DNA of 36,487 nucleotides from Porticoccaceae bacterium. Its GTDB lineage: Bacteria > Pseudomonadota > Gammaproteobacteria > Pseudomonadales > Porticoccaceae. Shown in pieces: positions 15,430-25,900 of the stretch (positions are counted from its first letter, which is position 1; the number at the start of each line of letters is the position of its first letter). The notes beneath the pieces were generated by a model, which had not been told where the DNA came from, did not search any database, and saw nothing but the letters and a program-made list of their open reading frames with translations. Location: contig JANQKW010000328.1 in assembly GCA_028280905.1 (NCBI GenBank), positions 1 through 36,487 of the forward strand, written 5' to 3'. A program made the translations under genes and the position numbers.

Positions 15430-15831
15430 ATGACGCTCAATCTTTTACTCTGGGGGGTATACGCGGTTTTTGCTGCGTTGGTGTTCTATTTCAATTGGCA
15501 TCAGAATATTTTCGTGTTTGATGGGGCCTATGGTTTTATTAAAGCCATTGTGTGGGCTAGCTATCTTGGTTTTCTTGTTTACAGCATTCATTGCAGTCTG
15601 AAAGAGAATATCTTTAAGAGTGTGCCCAAAATAGCGGGTTTTCATTGGGGGCGGCAGATCGGGCTGGATCTATATCTTGGTTTGATGCTCTTCCTTTTTA
15701 TTATCTATTTTCACGAGGGGCCTTATGCCGTCGTCCTTTGGTTGTTACCGACATTGGCGTTTGCCAATCTAGCGACATTGTTATATTTTGCCGTTCACTT
15801 TGAATCTATTGTTAGCAGGTTGGCAATATAA
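15430..15831 (+). CDS. Hypothetical four-helix membrane protein
   Basis: 133-residue membrane protein with four hydrophobic segments (about residues 3-22, 34-53, 78-94, 97-123) and a charged stretch SLKENIFKSVPKIAGFHWGRQIGLD before the third. ACAGGAG lies 8 bases before the ATG. I do not recognise a family. It is transcribed away from the XRE operon, alone, and is followed by the convergent MFS gene after 60 bp. It belongs to the A+T-richer accessory stretch by composition. Its coding nature rests on the ribosome site, the clean frame and the helix pattern. Confidence 0.75.
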   Translation: MTLNLLLWGVYAVFAALVFYFNWHQNIFVFDGAYGFIKAIVWASYLGFLVYSIHCSLKENIFKSVPKIAGFHWGRQIGLDLYLGLMLFLFIIYFHEGPYAVVLWLLPTLAFANLATLLYFAVHFESIVSRLAI

Positions 15832-15891
15832 ATTGAGAATATGCCTAGAACCGGGCGGCATGATTGAAATATTGCAAAAACTCTGCGCGCT

Positions 15892-17187
15892 TTAAAGTGG
15901 TTGGGGCGCGTTTTGGGCGCGCCGTTCAATGGCGCCACCGGCGCGTATAAAAAAGGGCCCGATACAGGCCAGACCCAGGAACACGGTAAAGGTTAAGAAG
16001 GCCGCGTTGTAGCTGCCGGTATTGTCGTAAACAAAACCCGCCAGGGGCGAGGCGACGACCGCGAACGGCAGTTCCAGCCACTTTAACAGCCCGAGCGCTG
16101 CGCCGAGGGAGCGATTGCCAAGGCTGGTGGAGATCGCGAAGGTACGCATGGACGACAGGGCCGCGTAGCCGAACCCAAACAGGGAGGCGGCGACAAGACA
16201 TTGCCAGAACAGTGAAATTTGAGTGAACAGCACCAGCGCCAGTATCTGCGACACCAACGCGATCCAAATGGTGATACGGGCTCCGAGGAAATCCGCCATT
16301 AACCCGATGACCGGCTTTCCGATCGCCGATAGGATCGCCACCGTCGACAGCACCAGCGCCGCCCTCTCCGTTGTCAATCCCATATCCACGATGTGACCGA
16401 ACAAATGCACCATGATCGCGAGATAGACACAGACCATCGGCCCGAAAATCAATCCGATGGCCCAAAAAGTCGGGTTTTTGATTAACCCTTGCCAGGTCCA
16501 TTCTCTCTCCTCAAGGTCCGATTGAACCGGCCTGACTTCTGCTCGATTGACATAGTTGTGGCCGTCGCGCACTTCACCGATGTCTTCCGGACGGTCTTTC
16601 ATAAGAAAGTAAACCAGAGGCAGCAATATCGCTCCGGTGGCCAGCGCAAACACCAGGAAAGTTAGCCGCCATCCCAGCTCGTTGACAATTGTGTTAATGA
16701 TGGGCGGAAAGAAAATGCCCGCGAGAGAGGCGCCAAGAACGGAAATACCGAGCGCCCTTCCGCGCCAGTGATCAAACCAATTAATCACCACGCGATTGCG
16801 GGTCAGAGGCCCTATCAGGGTTATCCCCACCCCGAAAACAACGCCTTTGGCAAGGAAGAACTGCCACACCGACTGAACCCTGGCGATCATCACATAGGAC
16901 ACGGCCGTAATGACGATGCCAATCAGGATGGCCTTGCGCGGAGAGTGAGTATCCACAAATCGCCCCACCGCAGGGGCGATAATGGCGGCAACAATGGTGA
17001 CAATGGAATAGCCGAGTGCGATTTCACCGCGACTGCCGTCAGCCAGTGTGTCCGCCAGGTAAGGCAGCATAATGCCGTTGGAATAGGCGGAGAGTCCGGT
17101 GCCTAATATACCCATCATCACTGCGATGCCGACGATGTTCCAACCGTAAAAAACATTCCCCAACTTTTTAATGACGCTCTCCCCCAT
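15892..17187 (-). CDS. MFS transporter (oxalate/formate antiporter or monocarboxylate type)
   Basis: 431-residue major facilitator with 12 predicted membrane helices. It begins with VFYGWNIVGIAVMMGILGTG, typical for the OFA and monocarboxylate-porter branch, has the loop RFVDTHSPRKAILIG, and a long central cytoplasmic loop after KDRPEDIGEVRDG with WTWQGLIKNPTFW. Such carriers often move small carboxylates. It lies 176 bp after avtA on the same strand, so it may be transcribed separately. A 15-bp palindrome precedes the start. Given the 2-oxo and hydroxy acid enzymes upstream, import or export of a short organic acid is a reasonable guess. Confidence 0.88.
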   Translation of the reverse strand: MGESVIKKLGNVFYGWNIVGIAVMMGILGTGLSAYSNGIMLPYLADTLADGSRGEIALGYSIVTIVAAIIAPAVGRFVDTHSPRKAILIGIVITAVSYVMIARVQSVWQFFLAKGVVFGVGITLIGPLTRNRVVINWFDHWRGRALGISVLGASLAGIFFPPIINTIVNELGWRLTFLVFALATGAILLPLVYFLMKDRPEDIGEVRDGHNYVNRAEVRPVQSDLEEREWTWQGLIKNPTFWAIGLIFGPMVCVYLAIMVHLFGHIVDMGLTTERAALVLSTVAILSAIGKPVIGLMADFLGARITIWIALVSQILALVLFTQISLFWQCLVAASLFGFGYAALSSMRTFAISTSLGNRSLGAALGLLKWLELPFAVVASPLAGFVYDNTGSYNAAFLTFTVFLGLACIGPFFIRAGGAIERRAQNAPQPL

Positions 17188-17207
17188 TCACAGCTATTGA
17201 ATGCCGA

Positions 17208-17222
17208 CGCCGTTTAACGGCG
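17208..17222. promoter_or_regulatory. Palindrome before the MFS gene, possible operator
   Basis: CGCCGTT and AACGGCG flank a single T (17208-17222), 21 bp upstream of the MFS start codon. It could be an operator or a small hairpin; no promoter is clear beside it. Confidence 0.3.
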
Positions 17223-17363
17223 CTTCACACCGGTTTAAACAGCAGACCTGCCCAGTATACCCATATTGCTCGCCTGACTTAGTCGGCGCGTTTACATTTC
17301 TACAATTGCGGTGCTCATTACCAAGTTTCCCGATTGCCCGTCAATCGTCGTATGGCTGCCTGC

Positions 17364-18623
17364 TTAGGTTGCACGGTAACTCTCTCTGACAGTATCCGCT
17401 ATGATTTTCAATCCCTGTTCAACAACGGCTATATCCGTCGCGTAATTGACGCGAATACACTGGTATTTGTGGGGCCAATCCTCGTCCAATCCGGGGTAAA
17501 AATGGTGACCGGCAAGGATAAACACGCCCCGATCCTTCAGTTTTTGGTAGAGTTGCTCACTGGTTATCGGCAAGTTCTCAAACCACAACCAGACAAACAG
17601 CGCGCCCTCCGGTTGGTGTATCCATACCGGTAAGTCACCCATGATCGACCGAACACAATCGACCACATGCTCCATTTTTCTCTTGTAGTAAGGCCGAATA
17701 ATTTCATTGCATAGGTCCAGTAGAGAATCATCTTCCAGCAATGCGGCGACCAATTCGGGACCCACTCGCCCCGGCGCCAGGCTGTTGATGGCATTGGCGT
17801 TTCGCACCAGCCTAATGAATTCCGGCCGGGCGACAATAATTCCGGCCCGCACCCCGGGCAATCCCAATTTCGACAGGCTGAGGCACAGAATGATATTGGG
17901 TTCCCACAGGGGTTGCGCTTCGGTAAAGATGATGCCGGGAAAGGGCAGGCCGTAGGCGCCGTCGATAACCAGCGGTACATCCGCTTCCCGACAGCGACGG
18001 GCCAGTTCTTGCAGTTCAGCGTCGGTTACCACATTGCCGGTGGGGTTGGTGGGGCGAGACACACACACGGCGCCGTAGCGGTCGTCAATCGTCAGGGAAT
18101 CCAAGTCGATGTGGTACTTAAAAAAGCCGCCGGGCAATTTCGCTATGGTTGGCCGGTGGCCTTCAAACAGCGGCTTGTCGTAGATGCCCACATCGGAATA
18201 GCCGATGTATTCGGGGGTGATGGGCAACAGCACCCGGCGAAAACGACCGTCGTCGAACTCGCCGGCAAGTGAGTTGAAAATCAGCCCGAAACTGCTTTGG
18301 CTGCCGTTGGTAATAGCGATATTTTCAGGGCCCAGCGGCCAACCGAATTTCCGGTTTAACAGCGATGCTAAGGCGGTTGTAAATTCCACATTGCCCTGGG
18401 GAACATCATAGTCGCCCACCATGCGTCCAAACGCTGCGCTATCGGAAGCGATGCGCAGCATTTCCCGCTGGAAAATAGACTGTACTTCGGGGATATGCGC
18501 CGGGTTCCCCCCGCCCAGCATATAGACCGGGCCCCGGGTACGGCGAGCCGCCCCGAGATCTTCCATAAGCTGCACGGTGCCGCTGCCGGAGTCAAAGCGC
18601 TTAGCGTATCGGGAAAATTTCAT
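17364..18623 (-). CDS. avtA: Valine--pyruvate aminotransferase (AvtA)
   Basis: PLP-dependent class I/II aminotransferase interconverting 2-oxoisovalerate plus alanine with valine plus pyruvate. The sequence follows E. coli AvtA closely along its length: LMEDL, MLGGGNPAHIPE, ITNGSQSSFGLIFN, PEYIGYSD, CVSRPTNPTGNV, DGAYGLPFPGIIF and SLSKLGLPGVRAG. The PLP lysine is Lys252 in the last motif. From the ATG at 18623 the protein has 419 residues, and MKFSRYAKRF aligns without a gap to the E. coli N-terminus; an ATG four codons earlier has no ribosome site. It is placed 44 bp after ilvD, whose product 2-oxoisovalerate is its substrate, so the pair can make valine in two steps. Orthology is confident. 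Confidence 0.93.
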   Translation of the reverse strand: MKFSRYAKRFDSGSGTVQLMEDLGAARRTRGPVYMLGGGNPAHIPEVQSIFQREMLRIASDSAAFGRMVGDYDVPQGNVEFTTALASLLNRKFGWPLGPENIAITNGSQSSFGLIFNSLAGEFDDGRFRRVLLPITPEYIGYSDVGIYDKPLFEGHRPTIAKLPGGFFKYHIDLDSLTIDDRYGAVCVSRPTNPTGNVVTDAELQELARRCREADVPLVIDGAYGLPFPGIIFTEAQPLWEPNIILCLSLSKLGLPGVRAGIIVARPEFIRLVRNANAINSLAPGRVGPELVAALLEDDSLLDLCNEIIRPYYKRKMEHVVDCVRSIMGDLPVWIHQPEGALFVWLWFENLPITSEQLYQKLKDRGVFILAGHHFYPGLDEDWPHKYQCIRVNYATDIAVVEQGLKIIADTVRESYRAT

Positions 18624-18667
18624 TGTCTTGCCCATAAGGGCGGATATTAGTGCAGTTTCTTGTCGCG

Positions 18668-20509
18668 TTAAAGGTCTCTGAACCCGCCGCGGTCGGCGCT
18701 GCTGGCAAATGCCGCATAGGCCTTTAGCGACCGGGTAATAACGCGGGTGCGTTCGCCCACCGGCTGCCAGGCCCGGTCGGCGGGCAAGGCTTCCATAGCG
18801 GCGCGGCGCCCGGCCAGCTCCTCATCGCTGATATCCACATTGATACTGCGCGCGGGGATATCGATAACAATGCGATCGCCGTCCCTCACCAGCGCCAATG
18901 CCCCTTTATTGGCCGCTTCCGGCGATACATGTCCAATAGACAGACCCGCTGATGCGCCAGAGTACCGACCGTCGGTAATCAGCGCGCAGCTATGGTCAAT
19001 TTTTTGTGCTTTCAGACTCATCGAGGGCTTCAGCATTTCCTGCATGCCGGGCCCACCTTTGGGGCCTTCGTAGCGAATAATAATTGCGGTGCCGTCCTCA
19101 ATTTCGCCGTTGTCGATGGCATTCAACGCGGTTTCCTGCTGGTCAAAAACCCTGGCAGTGGCCGTGTATCGGTACATATGCTCGGGTACGGCGCCGGTTT
19201 TGACGATACAGCCGTTTTCCGAAATATTGCCATATAGGACGGCGAGGCCGCCTTCTTTACTGTAAGGGTGGTCATAGTCGCGAATGCAGCCGGCGACGCG
19301 ATCCAGGTCCATATCTTCCCAGCGGCTGGCCTGGCTATAGGGTTTGATGGTTTTCACCCCGGCGGGAGCCGCGCGATAAAAGTGGTTCACATCCGGGTCG
19401 CCGCTGCGCAAATAATCCCAGTGTTCCAGTTGCTCGCCTAGCGTGGTTCCCGATACGGTGGCTACAGAGGTGTCTATTTTACCCGCGCGTTCCAGCTCAC
19501 CCATCAGGCCCATTATCCCGCCGGCGCGATGCACGTCTTCCATATAGTAATCATAGGTGGCGGGGGACACCTTGCACAGATGGGGAACTTCCCGCGAAAG
19601 CTGGTCCATATCGGCCATGGTAAAGTCCACCTCTGCTTCCTGGGCCATCGCGAGTAAATGGAGGATGGTATTGGTTGAGCCACCCATGGCGATATCGACT
19701 CTCATGGCATTCTCGAAAGCGGCTCGCGTCGCGATACTGCGGGGCAGGACGCTGGCATCTTCGTCCCGATAGTAGCGCAGGGCGTTTTCCACAATCTTTT
19801 TTGCGCCGCGAATAAACAACTGCTTGCGGTCGGCATGGGTTGCCAGCAACGAGCCATTGCCGGGCAATGCGAGCCCCAGCGCCTCTGACAGGCAATTCAT
19901 AGAGTTTGCGGTAAACATCCCGGAGCAGGAACCACAGGTGGGGCAGGCATTCTGCTCCAGTTCGACGACGTCTTTGGCTATCAGGTCTTTATCAAAGGCA
20001 GCGACATAGGTGTCTACCGGATCCAGCCGGCGCAATTTGCCGTCCTTTTCGACCCTGCCGGCTTCCATAGGGCCACCTGATACATAAATAACGGGGATAT
20101 TCAGGCGCAGTCCCGCCATCAGCATTCCCGGTGTGATCTTGTCGCAGTTGGAAAGGCAAATAATGGCATCGGCGCAATGGGCATTGACCATATATTCGAT
20201 ACTGTCGGCAATAATTTCGCGACTGGGCAGGCTGTACAGCATACCGTCGTGCCCCATGGCGATACCATCGTCAACGGCGATAGTGTTGAATTCGCGGGGA
20301 ATGCCGCCCGCTTGCCAAATGGTTTGGCTGACAAGCCGTCCCACCTCTTGTAAATGCACGTGGCCCGGCACAAACTCGGTAAACGAGTTGGCTATGGCAA
20401 TCACCGGTTTGCCGAAGTCGTCGGGTTTAACACCGCCCGCTTGCCAGAGTGCTCGCGCGGCCGCGGCGGTTTTTCCTTTGGTGACTTTATCGGATCTATA
20501 TGCTGGCAT
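18668..20509 (-). CDS. ilvD: Dihydroxy-acid dehydratase (IlvD)
   Basis: Iron-sulphur dehydratase that converts 2,3-dihydroxyisovalerate and 2,3-dihydroxy-3-methylvalerate to 2-oxo acids in branched-chain amino acid synthesis. At 613 residues it equals the E. coli enzyme (616). Cluster and active-site motifs are present: [11 protein letters not shown] with Cys122, [19 protein letters not shown] with the cysteine near 195, and [26 protein letters not shown] lies 6 bases before the ATG. Sugar-acid dehydratases (Edd, xylonate type) share the fold, but the closeness to E. coli IlvD and the adjacency to avtA favour IlvD. It stands in an operon with a permease and catabolic genes rather than with ilvC, ilvB or ilvA, so a dissimilatory use is possible. 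Confidence 0.94.
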   Translation of the reverse strand: MPAYRSDKVTKGKTAAAARALWQAGGVKPDDFGKPVIAIANSFTEFVPGHVHLQEVGRLVSQTIWQAGGIPREFNTIAVDDGIAMGHDGMLYSLPSREIIADSIEYMVNAHCADAIICLSNCDKITPGMLMAGLRLNIPVIYVSGGPMEAGRVEKDGKLRRLDPVDTYVAAFDKDLIAKDVVELEQNACPTCGSCSGMFTANSMNCLSEALGLALPGNGSLLATHADRKQLFIRGAKKIVENALRYYRDEDASVLPRSIATRAAFENAMRVDIAMGGSTNTILHLLAMAQEAEVDFTMADMDQLSREVPHLCKVSPATYDYYMEDVHRAGGIMGLMGELERAGKIDTSVATVSGTTLGEQLEHWDYLRSGDPDVNHFYRAAPAGVKTIKPYSQASRWEDMDLDRVAGCIRDYDHPYSKEGGLAVLYGNISENGCIVKTGAVPEHMYRYTATARVFDQQETALNAIDNGEIEDGTAIIIRYEGPKGGPGMQEMLKPSMSLKAQKIDHSCALITDGRYSGASAGLSIGHVSPEAANKGALALVRDGDRIVIDIPARSINVDISDEELAGRRAAMEALPADRAWQPVGERTRVITRSLKAYAAFASSADRGGFRDL

Positions 20510-20571
20510 CTGTAGCCTCCTGAAACACGTTTCTTAGGCGTTGGCCACCGGAATTCGATGGCTTAATGCTG

Positions 20572-21534
20572 TTACCCCTTGGGTGGGATAACGGGTGTAA
20601 TGAGGGTGCCGCTGTTAATAAAACTTGTTAGGTTTTCCAGCGCACAGCGGGCCATATCAGCCCGGCATTCCGCGGACGCCGAGCCGATGTGCGGCAGCAA
20701 GGTTACATTGTCGAATTTCATCAGTTCCGGGCTAACCTCGGGCTCGAATTCGTAAACATCCAGTCCGGCTGCGCCAAGATGCCCGTTGCGCAACGCTGTT
20801 ATAAGCGCCGCTTCGTCTATGAGGGGCCCGCGCCCGGTGTTGATCAGCACGGCACCTTTTTTCATCTTCGCCAGGGTGCCGGCATTCATAAGGTGGTGGG
20901 TGCTTTCGAATAAACCACAGTTCAGGGAAACTATGTCTGCGTTACCTAACAGGTCGTCCAAATTTTCCATAAATCTGGCGCCCACTTTCGCTTCGGCTTC
21001 CGGCTTGCGGGTCGGGTCGTGGTAAATCACTTGCATATCAAAACCCTTGGCACGATTGGCGACGGCCTGACCGATGGCGCCGAAGCCGATAACCCCCAAG
21101 GTTTTCCCGTGGACTCTATGGCCCATAATGGTGCCGGCGTCGCCCCACCGATTGTCGCGCAGCAGGCGCTCGCAAATACTCAACTTGCGAGCAGTCGCCA
21201 GCAGCAACGCGAATGTCAGGTCGGCTGTATCTTCGGTTACTACGGGTGTATTGCTGACGGCGATACCTCTTTGCTCGGCGGCGTCCAGATCAATGTGATC
21301 GACGCCTATTCCAACCGATGCGATCAGTTTTATGCTGTTTGGAAAACTCTCGATCAACGCCTTGGATACCGCATCAAAGGCAGTGGTAAAGTAAATGGAG
21401 ACCCCTGACATAAGCGATGCGTCGGGAATCGGATTTTCGTGTATGTTCGCTACACGAATATCACCCAAGGCCGCTACTGCTTCCGCGAAATTAGAGGGGA
21501 GTTCGCGTGGAATCATGATGGTGGGCTTGGTCAT
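20572..21534 (-). CDS. D-2-hydroxyacid dehydrogenase (NAD(P)-dependent)
   Basis: 320-residue member of the D-isomer 2-hydroxyacid dehydrogenase family, which reduces 2-oxo acids to D-2-hydroxy acids or the reverse. It has the Rossmann motif GVIGFGAIG (147-155), and the catalytic triad Arg235 (NTGRGPLID), Glu264 (YEFEPE) and His282 (LLPHIGSAS). The substrate loop VGIGVDHIDLDAA resembles glyoxylate/hydroxypyruvate reductases. Asp173 after strand 2 (YHDPTRKP) is compatible with NAD. Its ribosome site is the last codons of the GntP gene (GAGG then 8 bases to the ATG), so the two are coupled. A hydroxy acid brought in by the permease may be its substrate. Confidence 0.92.
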   Translation of the reverse strand: MTKPTIMIPRELPSNFAEAVAALGDIRVANIHENPIPDASLMSGVSIYFTTAFDAVSKALIESFPNSIKLIASVGIGVDHIDLDAAEQRGIAVSNTPVVTEDTADLTFALLLATARKLSICERLLRDNRWGDAGTIMGHRVHGKTLGVIGFGAIGQAVANRAKGFDMQVIYHDPTRKPEAEAKVGARFMENLDDLLGNADIVSLNCGLFESTHHLMNAGTLAKMKKGAVLINTGRGPLIDEAALITALRNGHLGAAGLDVYEFEPEVSPELMKFDNVTLLPHIGSASAECRADMARCALENLTSFINSGTLITPVIPPKG

Positions 21535-21542
21535 AAGACGAT

Positions 21543-22916
21543 TTACCTCAGCATTTCTACTGCGATTAACAGGGCTGTCGCCATCAGAGGTATGGCTATG
21601 GTGATTACCGCCATATCTTTGTAGGCGCCCTTATGGGTTTGGCCGGTGATGGTCAGAATGGCAATTATCACGCCACAGTGGGGCAGGGAATCAAAACATC
21701 CGCTCGCCATAGTGGCTAGGCGGTGGAGCACTCCCGCATCGATGCCCATGGCCAGGTAGGCAGGCGCCATTGACTGCATAAAAATCTGCAGCCCGCCCGA
21801 CGCCGACCCGGTAATGGCTGAAACCACACTGACAGAGGTGAACATGGAAATCAGCGGAGGTAGGCCGGAATCGAGCAGCAGCGTCGAGAATGTGGCGAAC
21901 CCCTGGGTTTGGGTGACAACACCGGCGTAGCCGATCACCACCGAGGTGTTGATCAACGGATGGACAGCGTCTTGTGCCCCGTTACCAACGACGGAGAGCG
22001 CCTTTTTCCGCAACTGGTCGAAAAGACAACACGCGATAAGGGTGCCTATGGCTAAAGCCATGCTCGGCCACAGGACTCGCTGGCTGTTGGCAAATCTGGT
22101 CAGGTCGTAAAAAGCGCCTTCACTTATCGCGACCGTGTCTTTTCCAACGGACAAGGTGATCAACCTTGGGAGCAAAATCACCAGCAATACTGTGAGCATG
22201 GGTATCAGTGATTTTACCCAGGAGGGATACTCGGAGTCTTCGATAGTAGAGATGGTATCGTTGGGGCTTGCAACAAAACTCTCGCCGTTTGCTTCGGCTT
22301 TCAAGCGTTGACGTTCCAGGTACCAAATACCCAAAGCAAACATCAGGGCGCCGCCAATCAGGCCGTGCCAAAATCCGGCGTACAGATCAGTTCCCAGCCC
22401 GTTGGCGGAAATAACGTTCTGTACCGATGGCGTGCCCGGCAGGGCGCTCAGCGTAAACGTCCCCGCACCCAGCGTGAGGGCGGCGGTGAACAGCCGCTTG
22501 GGAATATTGGCTTCCTGCAATAGCTTCAACCCAAGGGGATAGACCGCAAAGATCACCACGAAAACCGCCACGCCGCCATAGGTCAGTAGCGCACAGGCGA
22601 GGGTAATGATCCACAGGGCGCGGTGGCCGCCCAGCGCCCTTACCATTGCCAGCGCGATACTGGATGCGGCGTGACTCTCACCCATAACACGGCCAAAGGC
22701 GGCGCCGGCAGCGAACAGAAAAAAGTAATTACCGGCAAAGGTAAACGCGCCCAACGGCCCGGCGGCATAATGCCTTGTCAGGCTCTCAGCGATATCCAGT
22801 TGGTTGGTCAAGATAACGATGAGTGAACACAGCAGGCTGGCGATGATAATATTGACCCCTCGCAACGCCAGCCACATCAGCAGGGCGACACTTGCTAGCA
22901 GGCCTGCATACATCAT
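21543..22916 (-). CDS. GntP family permease (gluconate/hydroxy acid:H+ symporter type)
   Basis: 457-residue inner-membrane transporter with about 12 to 14 helices, of the GntP family. Typical parts are the N-terminal ALRGVNIIIASLLCSLIVILTN, FLFAAGAAFGRVMGESHAASSIA, LLTYGGVAVFVVIFAVYPLG, and the C-terminal HCGVIIAILTITGQTHKGAYKDM. GntP members carry gluconate, D-serine, glycerate or 3-hydroxybutyrate. The branch with long GNYFFLF and TLSALPGTPSVQN motifs resembles 3-hydroxybutyrate or hydroxy-acid permeases. GAGGGAA lies 6 bases before the first ATG. It follows the ferredoxin oxidoreductase gene by 27 bp and is coupled to the hydroxyacid dehydrogenase. A short hydroxy acid is the likely cargo. 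Confidence 0.9.
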   Translation of the reverse strand: MMYAGLLASVALLMWLALRGVNIIIASLLCSLIVILTNQLDIAESLTRHYAAGPLGAFTFAGNYFFLFAAGAAFGRVMGESHAASSIALAMVRALGGHRALWIITLACALLTYGGVAVFVVIFAVYPLGLKLLQEANIPKRLFTAALTLGAGTFTLSALPGTPSVQNVISANGLGTDLYAGFWHGLIGGALMFALGIWYLERQRLKAEANGESFVASPNDTISTIEDSEYPSWVKSLIPMLTVLLVILLPRLITLSVGKDTVAISEGAFYDLTRFANSQRVLWPSMALAIGTLIACCLFDQLRKKALSVVGNGAQDAVHPLINTSVVIGYAGVVTQTQGFATFSTLLLDSGLPPLISMFTSVSVVSAITGSASGGLQIFMQSMAPAYLAMGIDAGVLHRLATMASGCFDSLPHCGVIIAILTITGQTHKGAYKDMAVITIAIPLMATALLIAVEMLR

Positions 22917-22943
22917 AGGGGTTCCCTCAGCTTATTATGCCGG

Positions 22944-25900
22944 TCATACAGCTTTTAGCGGTTCTACAACTTGAACAACCTGAGGGCCTTCTTCCATCTC
23001 CTTTAGAAGCGCGGCCTGTTGTTGTTTGACGACCGCCAGTTTCTGCTCCTTCACATGACCGAAACCTTTAATATCCATGGGTGATTCGGCGAGCCGCACA
23101 GCTATGCCCAGGTTGTCGGCGGTGAGTTTGCTCAGTGCTCTGTCCATCAGATCGGCAAACTCATGGCTGAGTTGGCGTTCCATTCTTCGCTCCGGAAAAT
23201 AGCCGAAGATATCAAATGGCGTTCCGCGCAGCCCTTTGAATTTGGCCAGCAGCGCAAATGCTTTCATCATCCAGCCGCTGAATTCGCGTTTGCGGGGCAG
23301 GCCGGTATGTGGGTCTTTCCTGGAAATAATCGGCGGCGCCAGGTTGAAACGAAGCTTAAAGTCGCCCTCAAACTGCTGTTTGAGTCGCACCATAAAAACG
23401 GGGTCGCTGTGCAGGCGGGCGACTTCATATTCATCCTTATAGGCCATCAATTTGGCCATGCTATTGGCGGTGGTAACGGCCAGTTTTTCAGAACCGGGAG
23501 CTAGTTGCTGTTCGCTGGCCGCAACCTTGTCCACCAAATCGATAAAACGGTCCGCGTAGGCCGCATTCTGATAACGGGTCAGCCACTCGATACCCTGTGC
23601 TTTTGCTTTTTCCAGTGTATCGGGCAATTGGTCATTTTCGCTTGGCCCAGGTAGGTATGCCGTCAACGCGCTTGGGTCGTGGGCATAAAGACGCCCGAGT
23701 TGGAAGGATTTTTGGTTAAAGGGTACTGCCGTGCCGTTGAGTTCTATCGCTTTTAGAAGCGCTTCCTTGCTGATCGGCAACAAGCCAAGCTGCGAGGCAT
23801 AACCCACCATAAACATATTGGCGCCTATGGTATTGCCGAGTAGGGTCAGCGCTATCCCGGTTGCATCGACGTAACGGGTATTGTCCGCACCCACTTTTTC
23901 ATCCAGTCGTTTGATTAGCAGCGAGTCGTCAACTTTGCTGCCGGGCTGCAGCTGGAATGATACGGTTTGGGTAACCTCACTGTTTCCCAGCACCCGGGTG
24001 CCTTGCTTGAGGCTGCGGAAGGCGTCATCGGCTATGGACGCCACCAGGTCGAAGCCCATCAGCAAATTTGCATCGCCCAGCCCCAGTTTTGGGGCGCCGA
24101 GCCGCTCCGGGGCTTCGGCAATCTTGAGGTGACTGAATACCGCGCCATTCTTCTGCGAGAGCCCCGTCATATCAAATATGGAACACGCCTTGCCATCAAT
24201 GTGGGCCGCCATGCCCATAACCGCACTAACGGTAATCACCCCGGTGCCACCAACACCCGCTACCATCACGCCATAGCTGTCATCCGTTTCCAACTGGTTT
24301 GGCTCGGGCAATTCGCCAAAGGCACTATCATCAAGTTCGGCCGCCTCCGGTTTTTTAAGCTGACCGCCTAGCACGGTAACAAATGAGGGGCAAAAACCCT
24401 TGTTGCAGCTGTAGTCCTTATTGCAGGAACTCTGGTCGATCGAGCGTTTGGTGCCCTTGTAGGTTTCCAGCGGTTCGATGCTGACACAGGTGGATTGAAC
24501 CGAGCAGTCGCCGCAGCCTTCGCACACTTCATGGTTGATAAACATGCGCTTGGCCGGGTCCGGGAATTCGCCCTTTTTGCGGCGGCGGCGTTTCTCCGCC
24601 GCGCAAGTCTGCTCATAAATAATTACCGTGGTGCCCTCGGTATCGCGCATGATGCGCTGCACGTAATCCATATCGTCGCGGTGATAAATCTCCGAGCCGG
24701 GGGGCAGCTCGCCAAGCTTAAATTTCTCCGGGTCATCACTGACCAGCACCAGCTTGCTGATACCTTCTGCCGTCACCTGCTTGGCCATCTCGTACACGGA
24801 TATCGGGCCGTCAACCGGCTGGCCGCCGGTCATGGCAACCGCATCATTGTATAAAATCTTGTAGGTGATATTCGCGCCGCAGGCAACGGAGTTGCGCACA
24901 CACATCAGCCCGGAGTGATAGTAGGTGCCGTCGCCCAGGTTCTGAAATACGTGCTTAGTCTCAGTAAAAGGGTACAAACCGTTCCAGTGGCCGCCCTCGC
25001 CGCCCATCTGCGCAGGCGAAATCGTATCGGGCCGGTACACACCCGCCATCCAGTGGCAGCCGATACCCGCCATAGCCGTGCTGCCCTCCGGCACCTTGGT
25101 GGAGGTATTGTGCGGGCAACCCGAACAAAAGTAGGGGCTGCGATTGGCGTAAGCGATAGTATCGAGTTGTTGTTGCGGAGCATTTAGTAGCTGCAGCCTT
25201 GCCGTCAAAGCGTCGTCGCTAACGCCACACGCGGCCAAACGCTCAACAATTCGCTGTGCAACAACTAACGGTTCTAGTTGAACATCCGATGGCAATAACC
25301 GGTTACCTCGCAAATCCGTTTTTCCGATGATCCGGGGACGGCTAGACTGGTTATAGAGAATTCTCGCCGCCTGATCTTCCATGAAGGCCTTTTTTTCCTC
25401 AACGAAAAACAGTTCTTCTTGGCCTTCCGCAAACCTCTTTATTCCCTCGGGTTCAAGCGGCCAAATCATCCCGACTTTGTAGACAGAGAGACCCAGCTGC
25501 TCGGCACGGCTTTTATCGATACCCAACAATTGAAAAGCCTGCATCACGTCCATATAGGCTTTGCCGGCCGTGATAATCCCTATTTTTTTGCGGCTGCTTG
25601 CAAGAGGCGTTTTATCAACATTGTTGGCGCGGACAAACTTGTGTAACAGCGGATAGCGAAATTTATGGACGTTAATTTCATGTCGAAGCGCGGGATAGAT
25701 CCATTCGTTATCGTTGACATTGACCGAGTTCCGCGGCAGTTCACCACGCTCCGGCAACTCAATCTGCAGATTGTCCAGGTCAATCTCGATGGTCGCCGTT
25801 TGCTCAACCGTTTCATTGACCGTTTTGTAACCCACCCATAAACCTGTGTAGCGAGACATCGCCCAACCGATCAAGCCGAACTCGAGAAACTCGGATACAT

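Noticed and set aside
18668-20509. IlvD as a sugar-acid dehydratase (Edd or xylonate type)
   Set aside because: Sequence and length follow E. coli IlvD closely and the neighbour is avtA; the sugar-acid reading is kept only as a remote option.
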